A stretch of 46,565 bases of DNA. Origin: RGIG426 sp045639905. Lineage in GTDB: Bacteria > Bacillota > Clostridia > Oscillospirales > Acutalibacteraceae. Below the pieces are notes generated by a model. The model had not been told where the DNA came from, did not search any database, and saw nothing but the letters and a program-made list of their open reading frames with translations. The stretch spans positions 1 through 46,565 of the forward strand of contig JAZUDZ010000013.1 in NCBI GenBank assembly GCA_045639905.1, read 5' to 3'. How positions within the stretch are numbered: position 1 is the stretch's first letter; every line of letters starts with the position of its first letter. Positions 22,096-30,214 of the stretch are shown one piece after another. The translations under genes were made by a program, and so were the position numbers.

Positions 22096-25000
22096 ATGAT
22101 GAAAAAAGTGATTTCCCTGCTGCTGGTAGCTACAATTATTATACTGTCTTTGTCGGTTATGCCGGCCCTGGCTTTGAGTCGGGGGGATGTGAATGCCGAC
22201 GAAAGCATTGACATGAAAGACGTACTTCTTCTCCGCAAATATATTGCCGGAATGGGTGCTTCCATTGCATTTCTTCCGAGTGATGCAAACGGTGACGACA
22301 GTCTGGACATGAAAGATGTTTTACTTCTTCGCAAATATATTGCCGGAATGCAGGTGCAGCTTGCGCCGATGGACGACCAGCCGAGTACTCCTTCTTCTTC
22401 GGAGAGTACGGATGTAACGACAACACAGGAAAGCACACCGGAACCGACGAGTACACCCGTTTCGGATGCTCCGACGAGTGAAACGACTGAGGTTACCGGT
22501 TCTGAACTGCCGGAAAGCACCACCGCCACTGAAATTTTGCCCACTGGCAATTCGGAGAAGCCTGCCGACCCAACAAGTGAAATGACCGCACCGGTAACGG
22601 AAGAATCTTTGAATTCCACAAGCCGTGAAACGACGACATCGGCTTCCGTCATGCCCCTCACAACCACGACGATAATCCCGATTGCGACGACAACGACTGT
22701 CACGGCGCCTGCTACGACGGCAGAGCCGACCACGACAGTCACGCAAAAACCGCTGACCGGTATGAATATGATTCAAAATGGTGACTTCAGTGTGGAAGAT
22801 TCTTCCAGTGCTGAATTTGGATGGAATCTTGGCAGTGATGGGACCGCCACGGTGTCCGGGGGTGCCTTACATATCTCCAAACCGAACGACATTACGACTA
22901 TTGTCAAGGCTTCTTTTACGGGAGAAATCAAACCGAATACAAAATACGCCTTGACGGCGGATGTGGCCACAGATGCGCATGCTTGGTTTGTTATTGAAGG
23001 TTTGGAAGGCCATTACAGTGAAACGAAGGTTCTGTATACCGACCTCCCGGTTGTTTTCGAAACCGGCTCGGATGTGTTCTATTTCGGCGTCTCTGTTTAC
23101 GTCGAGAAATGGACAAACGAAGGTGCCACCTATGTCGATGTTGATAACGTGACAATGGTCGAGGGGGATGGTAAGGACCTGCCGACAACCACCCAGGTTA
23201 TATCGACAACGGAAGCGACAACGACCACAATGGTCAAAACGACTACTACGACGACAGCGACCACAACGACTAAGGCGACGACAACAACCAACAAGCCGAC
23301 AACGACTACGACTACCACAACGAGTACGTCCAGACCGTCGACTACAACGACTACGACTACAACGAAGCTGACGACGACTACGACAACAACCACCACAAAG
23401 AAGCCGACGACTACGACTACGACTACGTCCAAACCGGTGACAACAACCACACAAAAACCGTTGACCGGCGAGAATTTGATTGTGAACGGCAATTTCGATG
23501 TGGAAGATACTTCCAGTGCCGGTTTCGGATGGGATCTTGGTGTTGATGGAACCGCCACCGTGTCAAACGGTGCCTTGCACATTTCAAAACTCAATGATAT
23601 GACAACCTCTGTCAAAGCTTCTTTTACGGAAGAAATCAAACCGAATACGACATACTCTTTGACTGCAAGCGTGAGTACGGATGCAAATGTCTGGCTGCGC
23701 ATCAAGGGCTTGGAGGGACGTTTCAGCGAAACAAAGGTTTTGTACAGCGATTTGCCGGTTGTTTTCGAAACCGGTACGGATATGTTCTATTTCGCTATTG
23801 ATGTTTACGTCGAAAAGTGGACAAACGAGGGCGCTACGCATGCGGATGTTGACAGTGTAACCTTGGTGGAAGGTGACGGTGAACATTTACCGACTACCAC
23901 GACCACGTCCAAACCCGCAACGACAACCACTACGAAGACGACTACATCAACAACGAAAACAACTTCTACAACCACCACAAAGAAACCAACGACTACGACT
24001 ACCACAACGAGTACGTCCAAACCGTCGACGACAACGACAACCACCACGACGTCGACCCCCACAACAACGACTACGAAGACAACAACCACAACAACCACTA
24101 CGACCGCAACAAAGTCGGCACCGACAACCACTCAAGCACCGACGACCGGTGAAAACTTGATTGTGAATGGCGGTTTTGATGTGCAGGATCCGGCCGGCAG
24201 CAACTTTGGCTGGAATCTCGGAAGTACAAACACTTGCACAGTGTCCAATGGTGCACTTCATATTGCGAAGTTTAATGACATCACAACAGTGGTGGAAGCT
24301 TCTTTCACAAAAGCCATCAAACCGGGTACCCAGTACACTCTGACGGCTGATGTTGACACGGATGCGAATGTTTGGTTTGCCATTAAAGGTTTGGAGGATC
24401 GCTACAGCGAAACCTATGTTTTGTATAGTGAATTGCCGACCAGTTTTACAACCGGTATCGATGTGACGTATTTCGGAGTTCAAATTTATGTGGAGCGCTA
24501 TAAGAATGCCGGCGCCACGCACATTGATATCGACAACGTAGTTTTGGTCGAAAACGGCGGCGGAACGCCGATTACTCCTTCTTCAAAGACGACTACGACC
24601 ACAAAAACCACAACCACAAGAGCCACAACGACAACCACCGCCGGCGGCGGAACAATCGAAGAGCCCGACAATCAAATCGTGCATTTGCCCAAGGATTGGA
24701 TTTGGGACGGAACGCTGGAGTCGATTACGGAAAAAGGCGACTATACGCAGCATAACCGTGAAAACCTCACAGGCACCAACGAGAAAGAGGCCTATGACAC
24801 GATTGTTCAAAACCTTGAGTTGGCAAGAAACCAGGAAGTGACCTTTGCCACGGGTGGTGTGACATACTACGGTGTGCAGTTTGCCATTCCGGTTTTGGCG
24901 AATACCGCAAGTATGTCGGCTGTTAAAAAAGCCGTAGAAGTCGACCATCCGGAATTGTTCTACTTTATGACATGGGTGGAGAGCTATTATAACTACAGTT

Positions 25001-25827
25001 TGGATATGTCCACCGGTGAAAAACATCCAAATCGCCTGTACTTGTCTTTCCCATGGAATCTGGCAACCAGACAAAGTATGGAAGCCGAAATGGAGGCCAG
25101 CATTACATCCATTTTGCAAAATGTCCCCACCACCTATACGGAATTTGATATGGAAGAGTATTTCCATGATTGGCTGTGCGCTCATAATGAATATAATGAT
25201 CCGGCCGTTAACGACGAAGACAATTATCCGGAAGCCTATTGTGCCTATAGCGGACTCTGCTCTTCTGCTCTTCCGGTTTGCTCCGGATATTCTCCGGCCA
25301 TGCAGCTTCTTTGCAAGGCTGTTGGTATTGATTGTATCGGTGTTGGCGGAACCACGGACACCGGTAACCATCGCTGGAACTGCGTGTCCCTGGACGGCGA
25401 CTGGTATAATCTGGATGTTACGTGGGATGATTATGATAATCCTACCTATGGGTCCGGTGTAAAAGCTTTCTATTTTAACACCAGTGACGCACTGTTCCCG
25501 AGCCATTATGCCAACACATACAAGTTCGCTTGCAATTCCATGGTGGATAACTACTGCCATCGCCACGGGTATTATTCGGAAACGGATGGTGTGGCAGCGT
25601 TGACGAGAGCGGTTGTGGATGCGGCTTTGCAAGGTCATGATCTTGCAACGGCCATGTTTAACAAGGCTCAGTATGACGCCGTTATATCCACAATGCAGGG
25701 GAGTTCCTATAAGATAAGGAATGCCGCGAATGCGGCTTTGTCCGGAACCGGAATCAGCGTTTCATCCTGTTCGAGTTACTGGCACAAAGATGAAATTTAT
25801 GCTGTTACCGTCCTTGTGAAGAGGTAA
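22096..25827 (+). CDS. Secreted protein: N-terminal dockerin, three CBM-like modules, transglutaminase-like domain
   Basis: 1243 aa. Signal peptide (residues 1-25, ending MPALA). Residues about 27-85 are a type I dockerin (GDVNADESIDMKDVLLLRKY and DANGDDSLDMKDVLLLRKY). A Ser/Thr linker follows, then three related modules of about 140 aa (near 223-361, 458-600, 685-828), each opening with N-x-I-x-N-G-x-F-D/S and carrying FGW-LG, as in CBM4/9-like beta-sandwich modules, and separated by long poly-Thr linkers. Residues about 900-1135 form a transglutaminase-like domain: Cys1062 (PVCSGYSPAMQLLC), His1092 (NHRWN), Asp1107 (LDVTWDD). Start ATG 22096 is chosen because AGGTGAGG (22082-22089) precedes it. 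A protein crosslinking or cysteine-protease activity on the cell surface is plausible but not shown. Confidence 0.85.
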   Translation: MMKKVISLLLVATIIILSLSVMPALALSRGDVNADESIDMKDVLLLRKYIAGMGASIAFLPSDANGDDSLDMKDVLLLRKYIAGMQVQLAPMDDQPSTPSSSESTDVTTTQESTPEPTSTPVSDAPTSETTEVTGSELPESTTATEILPTGNSEKPADPTSEMTAPVTEESLNSTSRETTTSASVMPLTTTTIIPIATTTTVTAPATTAEPTTTVTQKPLTGMNMIQNGDFSVEDSSSAEFGWNLGSDGTATVSGGALHISKPNDITTIVKASFTGEIKPNTKYALTADVATDAHAWFVIEGLEGHYSETKVLYTDLPVVFETGSDVFYFGVSVYVEKWTNEGATYVDVDNVTMVEGDGKDLPTTTQVISTTEATTTTMVKTTTTTTATTTTKATTTTNKPTTTTTTTTSTSRPSTTTTTTTTKLTTTTTTTTTKKPTTTTTTTSKPVTTTTQKPLTGENLIVNGNFDVEDTSSAGFGWDLGVDGTATVSNGALHISKLNDMTTSVKASFTEEIKPNTTYSLTASVSTDANVWLRIKGLEGRFSETKVLYSDLPVVFETGTDMFYFAIDVYVEKWTNEGATHADVDSVTLVEGDGEHLPTTTTTSKPATTTTTKTTTSTTKTTSTTTTKKPTTTTTTTSTSKPSTTTTTTTTSTPTTTTTKTTTTTTTTTATKSAPTTTQAPTTGENLIVNGGFDVQDPAGSNFGWNLGSTNTCTVSNGALHIAKFNDITTVVEASFTKAIKPGTQYTLTADVDTDANVWFAIKGLEDRYSETYVLYSELPTSFTTGIDVTYFGVQIYVERYKNAGATHIDIDNVVLVENGGGTPITPSSKTTTTTKTTTTRATTTTTAGGGTIEEPDNQIVHLPKDWIWDGTLESITEKGDYTQHNRENLTGTNEKEAYDTIVQNLELARNQEVTFATGGVTYYGVQFAIPVLANTASMSAVKKAVEVDHPELFYFMTWVESYYNYSLDMSTGEKHPNRLYLSFPWNLATRQSMEAEMEASITSILQNVPTTYTEFDMEEYFHDWLCAHNEYNDPAVNDEDNYPEAYCAYSGLCSSALPVCSGYSPAMQLLCKAVGIDCIGVGGTTDTGNHRWNCVSLDGDWYNLDVTWDDYDNPTYGSGVKAFYFNTSDALFPSHYANTYKFACNSMVDNYCHRHGYYSETDGVAALTRAVVDAALQGHDLATAMFNKAQYDAVISTMQGSSYKIRNAANAALSGTGISVSSCSSYWHKDEIYAVTVLVKR
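23200..23460 (+). repeat. Thr-codon microsatellite-like linker 1
   Basis: Tandem ACN codons (ACG, ACT, ACA, ACC) encoding poly-Thr with occasional Lys, Pro, Ser and Ala. Similar tracts lie at about 23900-24140 and 24580-24640 in the same gene. Confidence 0.85.
23890..24140 (+). repeat. Thr-codon microsatellite-like linker 2
   Basis: Second poly-Thr tract, sharing segments with linker 1 (for example TTSTS-KPSTTTTTT and KKPTTTTTTT). These tracts are prone to slippage and recombination. Confidence 0.85.
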
Positions 25828-25835
25828 AAGAGTAT

Positions 25836-27215
25836 ATGAAAAAATTCGTGTACACAATTGTAATCGGAGCTTGCATAGCCTGCGTTCTCGTTACGCAGGC
25901 TTTCGGGCTGTGCTTTGATGTGAATTCCGATTCGGTTGCGGACATGAAAGATGTGCTGTTGCTCCGCAAGTATCTGGCGGGAATACTTACCGTGGATTCG
26001 GAAATATCTTTGATGGATGTCAACGCGGACGGCAGTATAGACATGAAGGATGTTTTGCTTCTCAGACGGTATCTTGCCCATTTGGTTGATGAAAGCGGAG
26101 TAGAGATTACGACTACAACCACGACATCCCTTCGTGAGGCCGTAGAAAAGAGAAAAATAGATTTTGCGCCGGCTTACGAGGCGCTTTCGGCGGCGGAAAG
26201 AGCCTGCTATACACAGGTTGTTGCCGAAATTGAGAAAAATCGATATATTGAGAGCACAACGACAATTGCCGGCAATGAAGTTCCCGGTCTGTCAATTTAT
26301 TTTGATCGGTCATTCCAGAGCTCACAGCCGATGGTAAATATTTATAATGCCGTAATGCTCGATCACCCGGAATACTATTATGTGGATTCTTCTTATGGTT
26401 ATGCGTATGTCTATAGTGCGGATATGACCAAAAAGAACTACAACTGTTTAAAGATTCAATATACGATTTCGGCAAAAAACAGAAAGGTAGCGGATGCCAA
26501 AGTAATGTCGACGGTCAGCTCACTTCTGAATGCCACGGCCGGAATGAAAGACGTGGAAAAGGAATTGTATTTCCATGATTATCTTTGCAATCATATAACC
26601 TATGACAACGAGGCCGGTCCGTCCGGAAATTCGTATACGGCCTACGGTGCTCTTGTCGAAGGGAAAGCCGTTTGTACGGGATACAGTAAAGCATTTCAGT
26701 ATTTATGTTTGCTTTCCGGAATTCGCTGCACATGTGTATCCGGCACCGCAACAACGGCGCACACATGGAATGTTATTTACCTGGACGATGAGGCATATTA
26801 TGTGGATGTAACATGGGATGACGGTTTTGAAGAAGGTGGGCCCATGTATACCTACTTCAATGCGAATCGTTCGATTTTGAAATCGCGTATGTTGTCTGAC
26901 GAAAATTTGGTGAATCCCGTGTGTACCGCTACAAAGTACCAGTATTACCGCTATTATGGATTGCAAACCGATAGTGCGTCAGTGGATTTTCTGGCAGACG
27001 CAGTAGCATCTGCCATAAAGAGCGGGAAAAAGATGGCATCGATTCAGGTTGTCGGAAATGCTTATGCCGTTCTTCAATCGACAGTCACAAAAGAGGCCAA
27101 TACGGTGATTGACCGGATTAATTCCAGGCTTACGTCTTTCGAAAATCCTTTGAAAGGATACAGCTATATGGTGGATGATGTTTTCCAGGTTCTTTACATT
27201 ATTCCGGAAAAATGA
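25836..27215 (+). CDS. Secreted protein: N-terminal dockerin plus transglutaminase-like domain
   Basis: 459 aa, a compact relative of the upstream protein without the CBM-like modules. Signal peptide at residues about 1-23 (ends TQAFG). Dockerin at about 24-85 (DVNSDSVADMKDVLLLRKYL, DVNADGSIDMKDVLLLRRYL). A short TTTTTT linker is followed by a helical part with DHPEYYYVDSSYGYAYVY and the transglutaminase core: Cys280 (AVCTGYSKAFQYLC), His309 (TAHTWN), Asp324 (YVDVTWDDGF), so all three catalytic residues are present. It starts 8 nt after the stop of the 1243-aa gene, so both are likely on one transcript. The ribosome binding site is weak. A terminator follows. Confidence 0.85.
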   Translation: MKKFVYTIVIGACIACVLVTQAFGLCFDVNSDSVADMKDVLLLRKYLAGILTVDSEISLMDVNADGSIDMKDVLLLRRYLAHLVDESGVEITTTTTTSLREAVEKRKIDFAPAYEALSAAERACYTQVVAEIEKNRYIESTTTIAGNEVPGLSIYFDRSFQSSQPMVNIYNAVMLDHPEYYYVDSSYGYAYVYSADMTKKNYNCLKIQYTISAKNRKVADAKVMSTVSSLLNATAGMKDVEKELYFHDYLCNHITYDNEAGPSGNSYTAYGALVEGKAVCTGYSKAFQYLCLLSGIRCTCVSGTATTAHTWNVIYLDDEAYYVDVTWDDGFEEGGPMYTYFNANRSILKSRMLSDENLVNPVCTATKYQYYRYYGLQTDSASVDFLADAVASAIKSGKKMASIQVVGNAYAVLQSTVTKEANTVIDRINSRLTSFENPLKGYSYMVDDVFQVLYIIPEK

Positions 27216-27220
27216 CGACA

Positions 27221-27262
27221 AGAAGCGAGTGATGATAACAGTCACTCGCTTCTGTGTTTTTC
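27221..27262 (+). terminator. Terminator of the dockerin-transglutaminase operon
   Basis: Perfect 12-bp stem AGAAGCGAGTGA / TCACTCGCTTCT, then GTGTTTTTC. Confidence 0.9.
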
Positions 27263-27275
27263 TTGCAAATTGCAC

Positions 27276-27305
27276 TTGACATAAAATAGACGTCTGTGGT
27301 AAGAT
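27276..27305 (+). promoter_or_regulatory. Promoter of the tRNA cluster
   Basis: TTGACA (27276-27281), 18-nt spacer, TAAGAT (27300-27305). Confidence 0.75.
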
Positions 27306-27342
27306 AATCGTTGCCCGAAAGGATAGGGCCCCTTTTATATAT

Positions 27343-27416
27343 GCGGGTGTAGCTCAATGGTAGAGCCCCAGCCTTCCAAGCTGGTTGCGTGGGTTCGATT
27401 CCCATCACCCGCTCCA
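27343..27416 (+). tRNA. tRNA-Gly (TCC)
   Basis: Cloverleaf with acceptor GCGGGTG/CACCCGC, anticodon arm CCAGC-CTTCCAA-GCTGG (anticodon TCC), T loop TTCGATT and encoded CCA. First of four clustered tRNAs. Confidence 0.97.
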
Positions 27417-27426
27417 CATCGCACAC

Positions 27427-27503
27427 GCGCCTGTAGCTCAGTTGGATAGAGCATCTGCCTTCTAAGCAGAGGGCCAGGGGTTCGAATCCCTTCAGGCGCG
27501 CCA
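27427..27503 (+). tRNA. tRNA-Arg (TCT)
   Basis: Acceptor GCGCCTG/CAGGCGC, anticodon loop CTTCTAA (anticodon TCT), T loop TTCGAAT, CCA encoded. Confidence 0.97.
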
Positions 27504-27524
27504 TTTCTTTAATTGTATACATAT

Positions 27525-27602
27525 GGTGGGTGTAGCTCAGTTGGTTAGAGTGCCAGGTTGTGGCCCTGGAGGTCGTCGGTTCGACCCCGATCACCCACCC
27601 CA
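27525..27602 (+). tRNA. tRNA-His (GTG)
   Basis: Acceptor GTGGGTG/CACCCAC with an extra 5' G (G-1) facing C73, as in tRNA-His; anticodon arm CCAGG-TTGTGGC-CCTGG (anticodon GTG); CCA encoded. Confidence 0.97.
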
Positions 27603-27611
27603 TTTTTATGT

Positions 27612-27685
27612 TGGGGTGTAGTCTAATGGTAGGACAGCAGACTTTGACTCTGTTCGTGTAAGTTCGATTCTTGCCATCCCAGCCA
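27612..27685 (+). tRNA. tRNA-Gln (TTG)
   Basis: Acceptor TGGGGTG/CATCCCA, anticodon loop CTTTGAC (anticodon TTG), CCA encoded. The initial T-A pair is typical of tRNA-Gln. Confidence 0.96.
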
Positions 27686-27719
27686 AGAACATCTGAAATA
27701 TTCAGGTGTTCTTTTTTTT
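27686..27719 (+). terminator. Terminator of the tRNA cluster
   Basis: AGAACATCTGAA / TTCAGGTGTTCT stem followed by eight Ts. Confidence 0.92.
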
Positions 27720-27745
27720 GTGCTGTTTTTGGCACATTATGAGAA

Positions 27746-27775
27746 TTGTTTGACTTTGTCTGGTTGTGGTATAAT
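27746..27775 (+). promoter_or_regulatory. Promoter of the Sel1/J-domain/HIRAN operon
   Basis: TATAAT at 27770-27775 with TTGTTT (27746-27751) 18 nt upstream; TTGACT at 27750 is only 14 nt away. Confidence 0.65.
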
Positions 27776-27798
27776 GGCAAAGGAAAGGAGCTGTTTTT

Positions 27799-28683
27799 AT
27801 GACTGTTTCGGAAGCAAATTCCATTGTTCGCAGTTTTTTTCGCAAAGGGAAACCTACGGAGTCGGATGTGTTTCTGTTTACCGAAGCCCTGGGTTTTTTG
27901 ATTGAGGAGACGAAGGATCCCAGTTATATGATGGAACTGGGCGGCTATTACTACGAAATTCGAAACTTTGATTTGGCGCTGAAATATTATGATTTGGCTG
28001 CTTCGTATGACTATGAGCCTGCTTTCGGTTGCCTTGGTTATATTTGGTATTACGGAAGAACCGGCCAGGTGGATTATAAGAAAGCATTCGAGAACTTCAA
28101 AAGGTCTATGGAACAGGGAAACCTGGAGTCTGCGTACAAGGTGGCCGATATGTACAAAAACGGGTACTATGTGGAAAAAGACTATGAGAAGTACAAACAA
28201 ATGATAGAAGATTTGTATCACAAAGTAAAACGGGCCGAGTATGTTCATGAGCCCTTGCCGGAAGTATTTACACGTCTTGCGCGAATTCGAAAAGAAGAGG
28301 GGAAGCCGGAAGAGGCTGCCAATCTGTATTTGAAGGCCAAGAGCTTTTTGGCATGCCGCATCAAGTATAATGCGTTTTTCGGAAATCTCAGCATTATGAA
28401 ATGGTTGATTGATGACTTGTATACCATCATAGAATGGAATCCGTATGCAGTGGATTTGTATGATCTGTTTTGGCTGATGAAAGAGCCGGGACATCTTGTT
28501 ACATTCCGCTACGGAGGGAAACTGCAAACCGTCGAAACCGTTGAGGAAGACGGGGCTGTTGTGATTCGCTTTAATGATTCCTGGTTTCGTACCAGAGAAG
28601 ACTTCTTTCGAAAAGCGTATATAAATGGCGAGCCGGTAACGAAGCTGGCGGACGAATTCTATAGATTTGAGGTGCAAACCTGA
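27799..28683 (+). CDS. Sel1/TPR-like repeat protein
   Basis: 294 aa, no signal peptide, so cytoplasmic. The middle has Sel1-like helical repeats: YMMELGGYYYEIRNFDLALK, FGCLGYIWYYGRTGQVDYKK with AFENFKRSMEQG, and ESAYKVADMYKNGYYVEKDY, each with the A/G-x-x-x-L-G-x-x-Y pattern. A further TPR-like segment follows (RLARIRKEEGKPEEAANLYL). The last 70 residues (TFRYGGKLQTVETVEEDGAV...) are beta-rich. Such repeats act as protein-binding scaffolds. Start ATG 27799 has AAAGGAG upstream. Its stop overlaps the start of the J-domain-like gene, so the two products are likely partners. Confidence 0.82.
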   Translation: MTVSEANSIVRSFFRKGKPTESDVFLFTEALGFLIEETKDPSYMMELGGYYYEIRNFDLALKYYDLAASYDYEPAFGCLGYIWYYGRTGQVDYKKAFENFKRSMEQGNLESAYKVADMYKNGYYVEKDYEKYKQMIEDLYHKVKRAEYVHEPLPEVFTRLARIRKEEGKPEEAANLYLKAKSFLACRIKYNAFFGNLSIMKWLIDDLYTIIEWNPYAVDLYDLFWLMKEPGHLVTFRYGGKLQTVETVEEDGAVVIRFNDSWFRTREDFFRKAYINGEPVTKLADEFYRFEVQT

Positions 28684-29450
28684 TGGAAGTAATCCATTAT
28701 ACAAACGGTGAATACGTACAATATGAAGACTTGATTATGCTCCGTGATCAGTATCAAAAAGATGCGGATCAGTACCATTTTCAATATATTTCGGAGTTTG
28801 GCGAATTGACAACAAAGCTGTTTGGCTTGAAGGTGGATTGTATTGCGCTTAAACGTTCCATTTCTTTTTGTCTGAAGGCCATCAACCATGGTCAAATGGT
28901 TGACGTAGACAAAATGAATCAGTATGTCGATACGCATTTGATTTCATACAAGTTGGAACTGGAACAGCAACTGAATATGTTGGAATGTTCCAAAAAAATG
29001 AAAGCCGTGCCAATTTCCAAGACGGAACGCATCAAAAAATTGTATCGACAGATTGCGAAGATGCTGCATCCGGATTTGACGAATTTGGCCTCCGATTATC
29101 CGGACCTGAGCGTTTTGTTTCAGGAGGCTATGGATGCCTACAATTGTAACGACTTGAAACGTCTTGAAGAAGTGGCGGTTTGCATTAATGCAAAACTGGA
29201 GGAGCTGGGAGTGAATACAATTGACGTGGTAATCCCGAATGTTGAAGAACGGATAGAGAGAATCGAGGAAGAGATTAATACCATTATCACCACGCCTCCT
29301 TACACATATAAGGAAATCCTGTCGGATTTTGACAAAACCGAAGAACTGAAAAAACAATTGTCCGAGGAAATTGAAGAAACAAAAAAGTACAAGGATGAAT
29401 TGCAGACTACACTGGATGAAATGCTTAAGGACGGTGAAAGTTGTGAGTGA
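28683..29450 (+). CDS. J-domain-like protein with long coiled coil
   Basis: 255 aa. Residues about 110-165 read ERIKKLYRQIAKMLHPDLTN...FQEAMDAYNCND. This is helix II, the HPD loop and helix III of a J domain (the Hsp70-stimulating domain of DnaJ-type cochaperones), although the Gly/Phe and zinc-finger parts of DnaJ are missing. Both sides are charged helices likely to form coiled coils (DYQK-like N-terminus; EERIERIEEEIN and KKQLSEEIEETKKYKDELQT at the end). The ATG at 28683 overlaps the upstream stop by 1 nt, and its own end overlaps the HIRAN gene by 8 nt. Could link DnaK to the Sel1 protein; specific role unknown. Confidence 0.75.
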   Translation: MEVIHYTNGEYVQYEDLIMLRDQYQKDADQYHFQYISEFGELTTKLFGLKVDCIALKRSISFCLKAINHGQMVDVDKMNQYVDTHLISYKLELEQQLNMLECSKKMKAVPISKTERIKKLYRQIAKMLHPDLTNLASDYPDLSVLFQEAMDAYNCNDLKRLEEVAVCINAKLEELGVNTIDVVIPNVEERIERIEEEINTIITTPPYTYKEILSDFDKTEELKKQLSEEIEETKKYKDELQTTLDEMLKDGESCE

Positions 29451-29835
29451 AGAACTGATACTCCACCAGGGAGAGCTGGCAACAATATTGGAAGCCGGAG
29501 GGCTGTCGCAGGCTTTGAAGCCTCTTGTTAACGAAATCCATTTGTTTGACACCTATGTCGCCGGAACAACCCATATTCCGGATAAGAGTATTTTGGAAAC
29601 GGTTAAGGAAGGGGACAAGCTTTCCCTTCAAAGGGAAGAAAACAAGTTTGATCAGAATGCCATTATGATGTTGACGAACGAAAAGAAAAAAATAGGGTAC
29701 GTACCGGAAAAAGATAACGTGATTTTTGCCCGCTTGATGGATGCGGGAAAACTCTTGACGGCAAATGTTACCAAGATTTCACGTCACGGTAGTTTTTTTG
29801 AAATTTCCGTTGGAATTTTTCTGACAGATTATTAA
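29443..29835 (+). CDS. HIRAN-domain protein
   Basis: 130 aa from GTG 29443 (GTG 29434 is an alternative). The core reads LFDTYVAGTTHIPD...L...EGDKLSLQREENKFDQNAIM followed by KKKIGYVPEKDNVIFARLMD. This is the HIRAN pattern (V-A-G-x-x-x-x-x, L-x-L-x-R-E-x-x-N-x-x-D-x-x-A-I, I-G-Y-x-P), a small beta-barrel that binds DNA 3' ends in HLTF-type proteins and is predicted to bind nucleic acids in bacteria. The N-terminal 35 residues are helical (ELILHQGELATILEAGGLSQ). It is the last gene of the operon. Stand-alone bacterial HIRAN proteins of this size occur in other Firmicutes; role unknown. Confidence 0.82.
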   Translation: MSEELILHQGELATILEAGGLSQALKPLVNEIHLFDTYVAGTTHIPDKSILETVKEGDKLSLQREENKFDQNAIMMLTNEKKKIGYVPEKDNVIFARLMDAGKLLTANVTKISRHGSFFEISVGIFLTDY

Positions 29836-29842
29836 AAAAATA

Positions 29843-29871
29843 TTGTTGAAATGCACAAAATATAGTATAAT
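29843..29871 (+). promoter_or_regulatory. Promoter of the STAS-phosphatase operon
   Basis: TTGTTG (29843-29848), 17-nt spacer, TATAAT (29866-29871). Confidence 0.75.
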
Positions 29872-29917
29872 ACATTCGTATGTTATACCAAATAATGTGT
29901 TGAACGGAGGGAATCAT

Positions 29918-30214
29918 ATGCAAATTAACAAAACAAGAACAGATGATGTTTTGACTGTTGTTTTAGAAGGCCGTCTGGACTCTACAACTGCCGGTGAATT
30001 TGATGAGTCTATGACCGATGAAATTACCGAAAGCACCAAAATGCTGATTCTTGACTTGGCGGGTGTTGATTACATTTCTTCCAAGGGAATTCGTGTGATT
30101 GTGTCCTTATACAAAAAGATGGGAGCAAGACCGATTGAACTGCACAACGCCAATACGGCGGTTCAGGAAGTGTTTAAGCTTTCCGGTTTGACCAGATACT
30201 TTACATTCAAATGA
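29918..30214 (+). CDS. STAS-domain anti-sigma factor antagonist
   Basis: 98 aa, a single STAS domain of the SpoIIAA/RsbV type. Seen: TVVLEGRLDSTTAGEFDESM, L-I-L-D-L-A-G-V-D-Y-I-S-S-K-G-I-R-V-I, where the Ser after DYIS is the usual phosphorylation site, and LHNANTAVQEVFKLSGL-RYF at the end. Unphosphorylated STAS proteins bind and sequester anti-sigma kinases. Start ATG 29918 has GGAGGG upstream. It overlaps the SpoIIE-type phosphatase gene by 4 nt, so the two form a partner-switching module. Confidence 0.93.
   Translation: MQINKTRTDDVLTVVLEGRLDSTTAGEFDESMTDEITESTKMLILDLAGVDYISSKGIRVIVSLYKKMGARPIELHNANTAVQEVFKLSGLTRYFTFK

Noticed and set aside
22080..24131. Val-rich and Arg-rich minus-strand frames
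   Set aside because: These are translations of the poly-Thr codon tracts on the opposite strand (VVVVV/RRR composition).
27199..28704. 501-codon minus-strand frame
   Set aside because: It runs through four tRNA genes (translations like GFEPLALCLEGRCSIQ and MGIEPTQPAWKAGA are typical tRNA shadows) and the Sel1 gene on the other strand.
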